A stretch of 64,000 bases of DNA from contig CAJTZK010000007.1 in the NCBI GenBank assembly GCA_910583785.1, positions 98,290-162,289 on the forward strand, read 5' to 3'. Below the pieces are notes generated by a model. That model made no database searches. It saw nothing but the letters and a program-made list of their open reading frames with translations, and was not told the origin of the DNA. A program made the translations under genes and the position numbers. Every line of letters begins with the position of its first letter. Within the stretch, counting starts at the first letter, position 1. Source of the stretch: an uncultured Oscillibacter sp. GTDB lineage: Bacteria > Bacillota > Clostridia > Oscillospirales > Oscillospiraceae. Positions 27,273-35,213 of the stretch are shown piece by piece.

Positions 27273-28685
27273 ACGGCTACGACCTACATCAAGCCCCACA
27301 AACAGGCCGCCAAGCGGACGGCCATTCAAAGCCTGAAAGACCGCTTTGACTACGGCCTGAACCCGGAGAAGCTGGGGGCGGTGTCCTCCTACCTCTGCGC
27401 CCCGGAAACCGCCCACGCTGAATTTATGCTGGTAAAGGGCCAGTATCAGGCGGAAACGGGCCGGACGGCGGAGCAGGGGGCGCTGTGCTACCAGCTCCGC
27501 CAAGCCTTTCCCCAGGGGGAAGTCACCCCGGAGGAGGCCAACAGGATCGGCTATGAAACGGCGATGCGCTGGACAAAGGGCAAGTATCAATTCTTTATCT
27601 GCACCCATACCGACAAAGGCCACATTCACAATCACATTTACTACAATTCCACGGCCTATGACCGCTCCAGGAAATTCCGCAACTTCCTCGGCTCCAGCTT
27701 TGCCCTGCGGCGGCTGTCTGACCGGGTGTGCCTGGAACACGCGCTGTCTGTGGTAGAGCGGCCCAAGCTCCACAGCAAAGGCCGCTTTCTGCATTATGGG
27801 CAGTGGCAGGGCGAGGCCCGGCCCCCGTCCCAAAAGGAACAGATACGCTGGGCCATAGATGCGGCCCTGTCCGAACGCCCCGCCGATTTCGCTGATTTCC
27901 TCCGGCGCATGGAGGCGGCGGGCATCCAAGTGGTGCATGGGCGGGGCGGAGTGATCTCGTTCCGCGTTCCCGGCCACGACCGGGCGGCCCGGCTCCGGGC
28001 ATCCACCCTGGGGGCTGGCTATGGGTGGGAGGACATTCAGGCCGTGATTGACGGCAAGGCCCCCACGCGCCAGCCGAAACAGGCGAGGCCCCGGCCCGCG
28101 CCCCAGCGCGTCAATCTGCTGATTGACATTCAAGAGAAAATGCGCCAGGGTAAAGGCCCGGCCTATGAACGGTGGGCCAAGGTCTACAACCTGAAACAGA
28201 TGGCCGCCGCCCTCCAATTCCTCCAGGAGCATGGGCTGACCGACTATGACGCGCTGGCGGAGCAGACCACGGCGGCGGTGGATCGCTTTCATGCCCTGGC
28301 CGGGGAAATACAATCCACCGAGGCCCGGCTCTCCCAAACGTCCGAACTGATGGCCGCCGTGGTGAGCTATGCCAAGACCCGGCCTGTATTCGATGGGTAC
28401 AAGGCGGCCAAGTATTCAAAAAAGTATCTGGCCCAGCATGAGGCGGAGCTGGCCGACTACCGAGCGGCCAAGGCTGCCATCAATGACATTTTGGGCGGGG
28501 CCAAGCTCCCTAAAATGGACGCGCTGAAAAAGGAGCGCCGGGAGCTGGCCGAAAAGAAAAAGGCCCTCTATACCGAGTACCGGGAGGCCCAGCGGCAGAT
28601 GCGTGAGCTGGTGGCGGTCAAGGGCGGCGTGGATCATCTGCTCGGCCTGACGGACGGGCGGGAAAATAAGGCCCAGGAGCGGTAG
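27273..28685 (+). pseudogene. MOBP-type relaxase with lost start codon
   Basis: The reading frame encodes a complete-looking 470-residue relaxase: TATTYIKPHKQAAKRTAIQS at the N-terminus, the metal-binding motif CTHTDKGHIHNHIYYNS near residue 110, and a coiled C-terminal half. The codon where ATG is expected is ACG (27273-27275), with AGGAGAG five bases upstream, and no other start lies nearby; the first in-frame GTG (27381) and ATG (27429) would remove the N-terminal part. The enzyme nicks oriT in related elements, so this copy is probably silent. The AT-rich operon separates it from mobC. Confidence -1.
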
Positions 28686-28743
28686 CGACAGGGCCGCAGA
28701 CAGGGGAGCTTCTGGTCAGCATGGCCAGAAGTCCATCGGGTTT

Positions 28744-28801
28744 GGGGGAACCCCAACAAGCATTTTCGCGGAGCGAAAATCGCAAGTGTCTATACACTTG
28801 C
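28744..28801. repeat. Three consecutive perfect hairpins after the relaxase (oriT-like)
   Basis: GGGGGAACCCC (28744-28754), ATTTTCGC-GGA-GCGAAAAT (28762-28780) and GCAAGTGT-CTAT-ACACTTGC (28782-28801) follow one another within 58 bases. Clusters of short inverted repeats beside a relaxase gene are typical of transfer origins; they could also be a replication iteron region. The 28802-28862 remainder shows no gene. Confidence -1.
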
Positions 28802-28862
28802 CTTGCTTGCCGCTAACGCGCTCCCCCGGAAACCCCTGCGAAAAAGGCCGGAGGCGTTCTTC

Positions 28863-29219
28863 CTACGTCTCCGACCTTTCACGGGCCTTGCGGATGCCCT
28901 CTGCGGCCCCCTCCATGATGATAAGCTCTTTTTCGTCCATGCCGTTCAGCATACGGTCAAGGTGTTTCCGGCGTTCGTCCTCTCCGTTGTGCCTGTCCGG
29001 GTAGAAAAATTCATCTACGGAAATATCCAAAAGGGTGACGAGCTTGTAAAAGGAGTTGAGGCTGGTGTGCTGGCCCCGGTTCTCGATATACATGATGGAG
29101 CGCGGGGTGAGGTCTACAAGCTGGGCCAGATGCTCCTGCGTCCAGCCTTTGGCTTTACGTCTGCGCTTGATTTCTTGGCCCAGGGCATGACAGTCCAGGC
29201 GTTTTTCGTATTGGTACAT
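28863..29219 (-). CDS. XRE-family transcriptional regulator
   Basis: 118 residues. The N-terminal HTH (about 10-65) contains IKRRRKAKGWTQEHLAQLVD followed by TPRSIMYIENRG, the classical lambda-Cro/XRE fold. The C-terminal half is charged and helical (DEKELIIMEGAAEGIRKA). It probably represses transfer genes of the element. ATG 29219 is preferred because AGGGGTGA lies about nine bases upstream; a GTG at 29225 is the alternative. Confidence -1.
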   Translation of the reverse strand: MYQYEKRLDCHALGQEIKRRRKAKGWTQEHLAQLVDLTPRSIMYIENRGQHTSLNSFYKLVTLLDISVDEFFYPDRHNGEDERRKHLDRMLNGMDEKELIIMEGAAEGIRKARERSET

Positions 29220-29291
29220 TCTCACATCACCCCTATATTATTTTACATTTCAGGGGCGGGTATGAGAGCGAAATATAATTTTATATTTTAG

Positions 29292-29450
29292 GCCTTGTTT
29301 GAAACATGGCAAAACGCCGTCTTTGGGCATCTTTTTCCGCCAGGACTGCGTTGATTTGACTTGAAATCCGTCAGGATTCCCTCGTCAAATCGCCTTGCCT
29401 GGCAAAAAAATCTGCCCCAATCCGGCATTCCGCCAATTTTCAAACAAGGC
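29292..29450. repeat. MITE-like element, copy 1 (159 bp)
   Basis: Perfect 13-base terminal inverted repeats GCCTTGTTTGAAA (29292-29304) and TTTCAAACAAGGC (29438-29450) are flanked by the direct repeat TTAG on both sides, a plausible target-site duplication. The interior contains the palindromic core CGATTTGACGAGGGAATCC (minus strand), shared with the copy at 55746-55896. No coding capacity. Confidence -1.
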
Positions 29451-29588
29451 TTAGTAGTATTTCACTTCGCTATCTTTGATGAATGGTCCTAAAAGAGGTA
29501 GAATGGGTATCACAGCAGAAAGACCGCAAAAATAATGAAAAGTAGCTTTTTCCATTCTGCTATAATGAAAGCCGAAAGGGGGGAAACC

Positions 29589-30440
29589 ATGAACGGCCAT
29601 AAGGTTGAGAATATAGCGGCAGTGATTTCCTACATTGAAGCGCATCTCAATGAAAAATTGGATTTAGACACGGTTGCAAATGCGGTTTGCTATTCCAAGT
29701 ACCATCTGCACCGAATGTTTACAGACACGGTTGGCATCACGCTCCACGACTATATCCAGCGCCGCCAACTGACTGAGGCGGCAAAACGGCTGGTATTTTC
29801 AGAAAAGCCGATTATTGAAATCGCGCTGATTGCTGGCTATGAAAGCCAACAGGCTTTTACGTCCATTTTCAAGACGATGTATAAGCAAACGCCGCTGGAG
29901 TATCGGCAAAACGAGTCCTTTTATCCTCTACAACTGGAGTTTACATTGAACAATAATCCAACTGCGCCTGATATGATCATGCAGGAAATTTCTTATGCTG
30001 CGCTGTCGGATATTCCCGGCTGGATGAATTTTATCACCCTTGTTATTGACGGTTTTCCCTGCCTGGATGAAGCCTCCCATCTGGAACGGGTTAAGCAGTA
30101 TATTCACCAGCGACAGGCTTTGATTATGCGGGATGGCTCCACGATCATTGGGGCCGCCGCGTTTTCCTATCAGACCGGGAGCATCGACTTTCTGGCGGTG
30201 CATCCGCAGTACCGGCATTATGGAGTGGCAAAGGCTTTTCTTGATTTTATGATGTGCAATCTATTTGTGGGCCGTGAAATCAGCATTACAACATTCCGAG
30301 AGGGGGACAAGGCCGATACAGGCCAGCGAGAGGAATATAAGCGGCTGGGCTTTGCCGAGTCGGAGCTTCTCACGGAGTTTGGCTACCCTACCCAGCGGCT
30401 CATTCTGCCACCCAAACAGGAGAAAGGCGACAATGGATGA
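29589..30440 (+). CDS. AraC-family regulator fused to a GNAT acetyltransferase-like domain
   Basis: 283 residues. Residues 5-105 are an AraC double HTH (LDLDTVANAVCYSKYHLHRM, AGYESQQAFTSIFKTMYKQT). Residues 150-270 look like a GNAT fold (DFLAVHPQYRHYGVAKAFLD matches the acetyl-CoA-binding region). The C-terminal domain may sense or modify a small molecule. It overlaps the following MATE gene by eight bases, so it likely controls that pump. The start is ATG 29589 behind AAGGGGGG. Sequence quality is intact, unlike the surrounding element genes. Confidence -1.
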   Translation: MNGHKVENIAAVISYIEAHLNEKLDLDTVANAVCYSKYHLHRMFTDTVGITLHDYIQRRQLTEAAKRLVFSEKPIIEIALIAGYESQQAFTSIFKTMYKQTPLEYRQNESFYPLQLEFTLNNNPTAPDMIMQEISYAALSDIPGWMNFITLVIDGFPCLDEASHLERVKQYIHQRQALIMRDGSTIIGAAAFSYQTGSIDFLAVHPQYRHYGVAKAFLDFMMCNLFVGREISITTFREGDKADTGQREEYKRLGFAESELLTEFGYPTQRLILPPKQEKGDNG

Positions 30441-31761
30441 TAACATTTTAGACCAAAAATGGAGCGCAGGGTCACTCCTGCGCTTCGCATTCCCCACCAT
30501 CGTTATGATGATTTTTATGGGACTATACACCATCGTGGACACGATCTTTGTGGCGCAGTTTGTGAATACGGACGCGCTTTCCTCTATCAATATTGTTTGC
30601 CCCATTATCAATATCACGGTGGGTCTGGGGACAATGATTGCAACAGGCGGAAATGCAATTGTCTCCCGAAAAATGGGGGCGGGTGAAAATCAGGAGGCAA
30701 AGGAAGATTTCACCTTGCTCATACTCACAGGAGCAGTGATCGGATTTCTCATTCTTTTAGGCGGGACAATCTGGATTGACAAAATTGTTTATGCGCTTGG
30801 GGCCAGTGATTTGCTGTTCCCCTATTGCAAGGACTATCTCATGGTGCTGTTTTTGTTCATTCCGGCCAATATCCTGCAAACACTGTTTTCAAACCTGTTT
30901 GTGACGGCTGGAAAACCGGGCCTCGGTTTTGGGCTGTCTGTTCTGGCGGGCGTGGCGAATATCATTTTGGATTACATTTTCATTGTTCCCTGCGGCCTGG
31001 GCATCCGGGGCGCGGCTTTGGGGACAGGCTTCGGCTATCTGATCCCCACGGCTGCCGGGCTGGTCTATTTCTCGGGTTGCAAAGGAACGCTGTCATTCAC
31101 AAAGCCAACATTGAAATGGGCCGTGATTGGGGAGAGCTGTTTCAATGGCTCATCCGAAATGGTGAGCCAACTGGCAACAGCCGTCACGACATTCCTGTTC
31201 AATCGCACCATGATGAATCTGCTGGGAGAAAATGGCGTCGCGGCGATTACCATTATTATCTACTCGCAATTCCTGCTGAACACACTGTATATCGGCTACT
31301 CTATGGGAATAGCGCCCATTATCGGGTTTAACTACGGAAACAAAAATGATGTCCAACAGAAACGGGTTTTCTCCATCAGTATGCGGTTTATCGCTTTGGC
31401 ATCGGTGCTGATGTTTGCGATTTCTATGTTTGGCGGCTCCTACATTGTGCAACTATTTGCGGATAATACAACGGAAGTCTACCAAATTGCGGCAAATGGC
31501 TTTGCGATTTTTTCATACAGCTTTCTATTCTGCGGCTTGAACCTTTTTACCTCCGCAATGTTCACGGCATTGTCAAACGGAAAAGTATCGGCGGTTCTTT
31601 CCTTTCTGCGGACATTCGTCCTGCTGACCGGAGGCATCCTGTTACTGCCCCATATTTGGGGAATAGCGGGAGTATGGCTGGCCGTTCCAATCGCAGAGGG
31701 AATTATGTCCGTTGTATCTACGGCTTGTCTTTTCCACTATCGGAAACGGTACACCTACTAA
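30433..31761 (+). CDS. MATE family efflux transporter (element cargo)
   Basis: 442-residue multidrug-extrusion transporter with twelve helices. The start MDDNILDQKWSAGSLLRFAF is typical, and TIVDTIFVAQFVNTDALSSI is the conserved first-helix region. It follows the AraC-GNAT regulator with an eight-base overlap, forming a regulator-pump cassette often found on mobile elements of gut Firmicutes. ATG 30433 is chosen because AGGAGAAAGG lies just upstream. It is more AT-rich than the chromosomal MATE gene at 15567. Confidence -1.
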   Translation: MDDNILDQKWSAGSLLRFAFPTIVMMIFMGLYTIVDTIFVAQFVNTDALSSINIVCPIINITVGLGTMIATGGNAIVSRKMGAGENQEAKEDFTLLILTGAVIGFLILLGGTIWIDKIVYALGASDLLFPYCKDYLMVLFLFIPANILQTLFSNLFVTAGKPGLGFGLSVLAGVANIILDYIFIVPCGLGIRGAALGTGFGYLIPTAAGLVYFSGCKGTLSFTKPTLKWAVIGESCFNGSSEMVSQLATAVTTFLFNRTMMNLLGENGVAAITIIIYSQFLLNTLYIGYSMGIAPIIGFNYGNKNDVQQKRVFSISMRFIALASVLMFAISMFGGSYIVQLFADNTTEVYQIAANGFAIFSYSFLFCGLNLFTSAMFTALSNGKVSAVLSFLRTFVLLTGGILLLPHIWGIAGVWLAVPIAEGIMSVVSTACLFHYRKRYTY

Positions 31762-31780
31762 AAACCTATCTAAAAAACAT

Positions 31781-31819
31781 CTGCCCAGCGGCTGGAAAGA
31801 AAAAACCGCTGCTGGGCAG
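31781..31819 (+). terminator. Terminator after the AraC-MATE cassette
   Basis: CTGCCCAGCGG pairs with CCGCTGCTGGGCAG (one base bulged) around an A-rich loop; followed by TCCCTTTT. Confidence -1.
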
Positions 31820-32252
31820 TCCCTTTTCCATGCACAAAATTATTTCCTGCGGCGGTTCAAAATTAGAGCCGCCGTTCTTTTATCCTCAAAAGGAACGACG
31901 CGGTAACGCTGGCAGATACGGCGTCTGACAGGAGGCAGCCGCCATGAAGTACACCACTATTCGATACAATCTGACAGTCCTTGATTTGTCAAAAAAAGCC
32001 CGTCTCCCGCCTGGGGGAGTGCGGCCATGAAATTATACTATACAATGCAGGTATAGCAAACTATACAGTGCAAACCGCCCGTCGGGTTTCTGGCCTGCCG
32101 GGCGGTTTTTGCCGTTTCCTGCGGACCGGAAAATTTTCTTCACTTTTTTCTCTGCGGAAAGCGGCTTTGCGCGTAAAACCTGTGCCGCTGAACGCTCTGT
32201 TAGCGGAAAGGGAAAGTACCACCACCATCCCCAAACGAAAGGGGGTGAGAAG

Positions 32253-32680
32253 ATGGAAACGAACCCCCGCGGCTTAAGCCCGTGCTGAAGCATGAGGCAG
32301 TCGACTACATCCGGGAAATGAATCGGCGGGCCAGCCGGGAAATGTCCTTGGAGCGTCTGCCCCAAATGGCGATGGACAAGCTGTGTTCGGCGGACAGCTA
32401 CCCCAGCGACAGCTATGTATTCTCGTACTGCGGCTATGACCTGCCGATCAGCAGCGAACGGGTGGCCGGCGCCTTTGCCAGTCTGCCGGAGCAGGAGCAA
32501 AATATTTTGATTTTGCGCCTGGTTCTGGATTTGGCGGACAGCGAGATCGGTGAGGCCCTTGGCCTATCCCGGAGTGCCGTCCAGCGGCGCAGAACAAAAT
32601 CGCTGAATATCCTGCGGACAAAACTGACAGAGAGGAAAGGAGGTAAGCGCCATGAAGCGCCGCAACTACAAGGGCCGTGA
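32253..32680 (+). pseudogene. Element-borne sigma-70 region-4-like gene, frameshifted
   Basis: The start METNPRG (ATG 32253) runs into a stop, but one base later the frame continues KPVLKHEAVDYIREMNRRAS, then LPEQEQNILILRLVLDLADS and IGEALGLSRSAVQRRR. That is the HTH of small sigma-like regulators found in conjugative elements. The slip is near 32271. An internal GTG at 32282 could still start a shorter product. Confidence -1.
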
Positions 32681-32881
32681 ACTGCTGCCGCTGGCGGTCA
32701 GCGATGCGGCCCGTGCCGGGGACGCCGATGCCGCGGAGCAGGTCTTGCGGTATTACGAGGGCTACATAAACAAGCTCGGACGGTTTACGACGAAAGCGGC
32801 TGTCTCCACGCCCGCCTGGACGAGTACATGAAGAGCCGGCTGGAAAACAAGCTCATCCGCGCCATTCTCGGCGTGAACTGA
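32652..32881 (+). pseudogene. Element-borne HTH-type small gene, frameshifted
   Basis: MKRRNYKGRELLPLAVSDAA, AEQVLRYYEGYINKL, then after a slip near 32785 YDESGCLHARLDEYMKSRLE and NKLIRAIL. This pattern is the helix-turn-helix conjugative transposon-like protein that normally overlaps the sigma-like gene, as here. Confidence -1.
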
Positions 32882-32966
32882 TAAACCGGCCCCGGTGGGA
32901 GGAACAGCTTACCCTTTCCCTGTTCCTCCACCCTGCATGCCTTATCCTGCGTTTTGGAAAGAGGAA

Positions 32967-33139
32967 ATGCTTTTGTCAAAAATCGGCCTGATAAAGCGGA
33001 CTATGAAATCGAACTTCCGCGAGCTATTATAGAAACCTTTGCCCGGTTCCTTGTTCCAGAGATACGGAAATACTACGGCAGGGAACAGGGCCAACGGAAG
33101 TTTGCGGAGTGGCAGGAAACACAAGACAAAACTGAATAA
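32967..33139 (+). pseudogene. Small element gene, frameshifted
   Basis: ATG 32967 begins MLLSK; one missing A in the A-run near 32980 moves the frame to NRPDKADYEIELPRAIIETF and ARFLVPEIRKYYGREQG. I recall similar short proteins in the same element family, but the function is unknown. Confidence -1.
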
Positions 33140-33157
33140 GCAAATATAAGCAGCGAA

Positions 33158-33181
33158 GGCCAAGGCTTTTAAACCTTGGCC
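33158..33181 (+). terminator. Terminator at the right end of the element
   Basis: GGCCAAGG (33158-33165) and CCTTGGCC (33174-33181) around CTTTTAAA; further bases AGCG/CGCT extend the stem. Confidence -1.
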
Positions 33182-33263
33182 TCCGCTGTTCGTTTTGACA
33201 TCAGAGCCACATCATCACGGTAAAGCCGCCCTTAAAATAGTAGGTGTTCGTCCAATGTCCATT

Positions 33264-33628
33264 TGGTGGAGGTGGCGGGAGTTGAACCCGCGTCCGAAAG
33301 CACTTTAACGGGACGTTCTCCGGGCGCAGACGGTTATTGCGGAGGGCTTGATCCCCCCAGTTCCCCTTGAAAACGGCAAACCGTCACGCCGTCATCTTGG
33401 GTGAGCTTCTGATGTGTGGCACGGCCGAAGCGCCCCGTACGCACATTTACCGCTATACGACGCCCTTCCCGGTCCGCGGTCCTCCCGGGTCGGACGGCTG
33501 CCTTTAGTTAGGCAGCAACAGCAACAGTGTTGTTGTTATTTGATTTATAATTTGCCCGTTTTATGGCGGTCAGGCGCCGCCGCCCGCTGGTCCCGCCTCC
33601 ATACCCCCGTCGAAACCCTTACACCCCC
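33264..33628 (-). ncRNA. ssrA: Transfer-messenger RNA
   Basis: 365-base tmRNA on the minus strand, rescuing stalled ribosomes with SmpB. The 5' end GGGGGTGTAAGGGTTTCGAC is the conserved start. The 3' end pairs with it (CACCTCC) and carries GGTTCAACTCCC and ACCA. The tag reading frame runs from the resume codon GCA (33555) to TAA (33508) and encodes ANYKSNNNNTVAVAA, ending in the usual hydrophobic degradation signal. smpB is 2.9 kb upstream on the same strand. The decayed element abuts its 3' end. Confidence -1.
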
Positions 33629-33790
33629 AGAAATACCGCAAAGTCCGTTAGGCTCCCGTGCTCCGCTTCTTCAAAGAGGAGCGTGCTCCCCCTTAAACCG
33701 CCCCCTATGGGGAGGCGAGGGACGGGGGATTGGAGCGGAGGTCTTTGCGCGGGGTTGGCCCTTTGGGTGTTTGCAGGTGGATACTGTTTC

Positions 33791-33796
33791 AGTATA
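33791..33796 (-). promoter_or_regulatory. Probable -10 box of ssrA
   Basis: TATACT on the minus strand in the context GCTATACTGAAA. The -35 region is poor. Transcription would start near 33784, giving a precursor about 155 bases longer than mature tmRNA. The interval 33629-33840 holds no gene. Confidence -1.
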
Positions 33797-33840
33797 GCAT
33801 AGATTCCTGCCTGCGTGTGTTACGATTTTGTGACATTTGG

Positions 33841-33866
33841 AGCGGGGCCCCTTTAGGGGCCCGCTT
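33841..33866. terminator. Terminator of the SDR operon
   Basis: AGCGGGGCCCC and GGGGCCCGCT form a stem with one bulged base around TTTA, just after the stop of the minus-strand SDR gene. Confidence -1.
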
Positions 33867-33877
33867 CTTCATTATGC

Positions 33878-34636
33878 TCAGGTCTTTACAAATCTAACCA
33901 AGACTCCGGCGGGGGCCAGCTTGGCCAGGAGGCGGTAGAACTTATAGAACAGCTTGGGCGTATAGATTGTCCGGCCCGCCTTCGCGGCCCGGAGAGAGCC
34001 GCCCGCTACCTTTACCTGGTCGCAATAGGGCAGGAATTCAAAGGTGCTGGAATGGCCCGTGATACCCGCCAGGGGCAGGAACTCTGTCGCCATGGGGCCG
34101 GGGCACACCGCCGTGACCCGGATTTTGCGGCGGCGCAGCTCCTCGTTTAAGCCCACGGTGAAGTGGGAGACATAGGCTTTCGTGGAGGAGTAAACCGTCA
34201 TCCGGGGATTCGGGCAGAAGGAGGCGATGGAAGAGACGTTCAGAATATGGCTCCCTTCCGCCATATAGGGCAGAACGATGTTGGTTACGGCGGTTAGGGC
34301 CCGGACGTTCAGGTCCACCATCCGGGTCTGGGAGGCGGTATCCATCTCCCCCACCCGGCCCAGGCTGCCGCAGCCCGCGCAGTTCACCAGCAGCGAGACT
34401 TCCGGCTTCTCCTCCGCCAGGCGGTCCTTTAGGGACACAAAGCTCATGGGATCGCACAAGTCCAGGGCCAGGCAGGTGGTATGGCGGCCCGGCAGGCTGA
34501 TGGCCAGGCTCTCCAGCCGGTCCTCCCGGCGGGCGATGAGCCAATAGCACTCGATATCCGGGAAGACGTCCTCAATCTGGCGGGCCAGTTCCCGGCCCAG
34601 GCCGGAAGACGCTCCGGTGATGATGGCGGTTTTCAT
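33878..34636 (-). CDS. Short-chain dehydrogenase/reductase
   Basis: 252-residue classical SDR. The cofactor motif is TGASSGLG (residues 8-15); LVNCAGCGSLG corresponds to NNAG; the active site is Ser in NVSSIASF and YSSTKAY (Tyr-x-x-x-Lys). The sequence resembles the YqjQ/DltE-like oxidoreductases with a hydrophobic C-terminus; the substrate is unknown. The start is ATG 34636 behind AAGGAGGA. It follows the cyclophilin gene by 25 bases, probably in the same operon. Confidence -1.
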   Translation of the reverse strand: MKTAIITGASSGLGRELARQIEDVFPDIECYWLIARREDRLESLAISLPGRHTTCLALDLCDPMSFVSLKDRLAEEKPEVSLLVNCAGCGSLGRVGEMDTASQTRMVDLNVRALTAVTNIVLPYMAEGSHILNVSSIASFCPNPRMTVYSSTKAYVSHFTVGLNEELRRRKIRVTAVCPGPMATEFLPLAGITGHSSTFEFLPYCDQVKVAGGSLRAAKAGRTIYTPKLFYKFYRLLAKLAPAGVLVRFVKT

Positions 34637-34661
34637 GGCTTCCTCCTTCTCACACGCTGGT

Positions 34662-35189
34662 TCAGAGGGTTTCGGGCCCGGGGTATTCCACGCCCTTGGT
34701 ATCTACCCGGATGGACTGGATGACGACGGGCTTTTTTGGCTTGTCGTCCATCATGCTCCGGGGCACCCGGGAGATGGCGATGGCGTCATCCACGCCCTCG
34801 ATAACCTGCCCGAAGGCGGCGTAGTCCCCGTCCAGGTGCCCTGCCGGGGCCACCATGACAAAGAACTGGCTCCCGGCGGAGTCCGGGGCCATGGTCCGGG
34901 CCATGGAGAGGACCCCGGCGGTGTGCTTCAGGTCATTTTGGGCAAAGCCGTTGGAGGCAAACTCCCCCTTGATCTCATAGCCGGGGCCCCCCATGCCGTT
35001 GCCGTCGGGGCAGCCCCCCTGGATCATGAAGCCGGGGATGACCCGGTGGAAGGTCAGGCCGTCGTAGAAGCCCTTGTTGGCCAGGGCGATGAAGTTGTTC
35101 ACCGTGTTGGGAGCTTTCTCAGGATAGAGCTCGGCAGTCATTTTCTTGCCGTCCTCCATCAAAATTGTGGCAATGGGATTATTGGACAT
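34662..35189 (-). CDS. Peptidyl-prolyl cis-trans isomerase, cyclophilin type
   Basis: 175 residues, cytoplasmic (no signal peptide). The cyclophilin core is clear: FHRVIPGFMIQGGCPDGNG, GVLSMARTMAPDSAGSQFF and AFGQVIEGVDDA. It catalyses proline isomerisation during folding. The start is ATG 35189 with AAAGGAA upstream. It lies between the frameshifted membrane protein gene and the SDR gene in an apparent minus-strand operon. Confidence -1.
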   Translation of the reverse strand: MSNNPIATILMEDGKKMTAELYPEKAPNTVNNFIALANKGFYDGLTFHRVIPGFMIQGGCPDGNGMGGPGYEIKGEFASNGFAQNDLKHTAGVLSMARTMAPDSAGSQFFVMVAPAGHLDGDYAAFGQVIEGVDDAIAISRVPRSMMDDKPKKPVVIQSIRVDTKGVEYPGPETL

Positions 35190-35213
35190 GTCGTTCGATT
35201 CCTTTCCAGTTTC

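Larger units (their letters stand above)
21254..33263. mobile_element. Decayed integrative/mobilizable element between tRNA-Pro and ssrA
   Basis: Twelve kilobases carrying broken genes of a gut-Clostridia conjugative/mobilizable element. In order: serine-recombinase tail, broken SLH gene, DUF4366 remnant, Cys-rich remnant, mobC, relaxase, XRE regulator, and small sigma-like and HTH genes. Interspersed cargo looks intact: an AT-rich operon (25460-27153), an AraC-GNAT regulator and a MATE pump. Nearly every backbone gene has a frameshift, a nonsense codon or a lost start. The ends given are the flanking RNA genes; exact att sites could not be identified, and the broken SLH gene may be host sequence. 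Confidence -1.
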
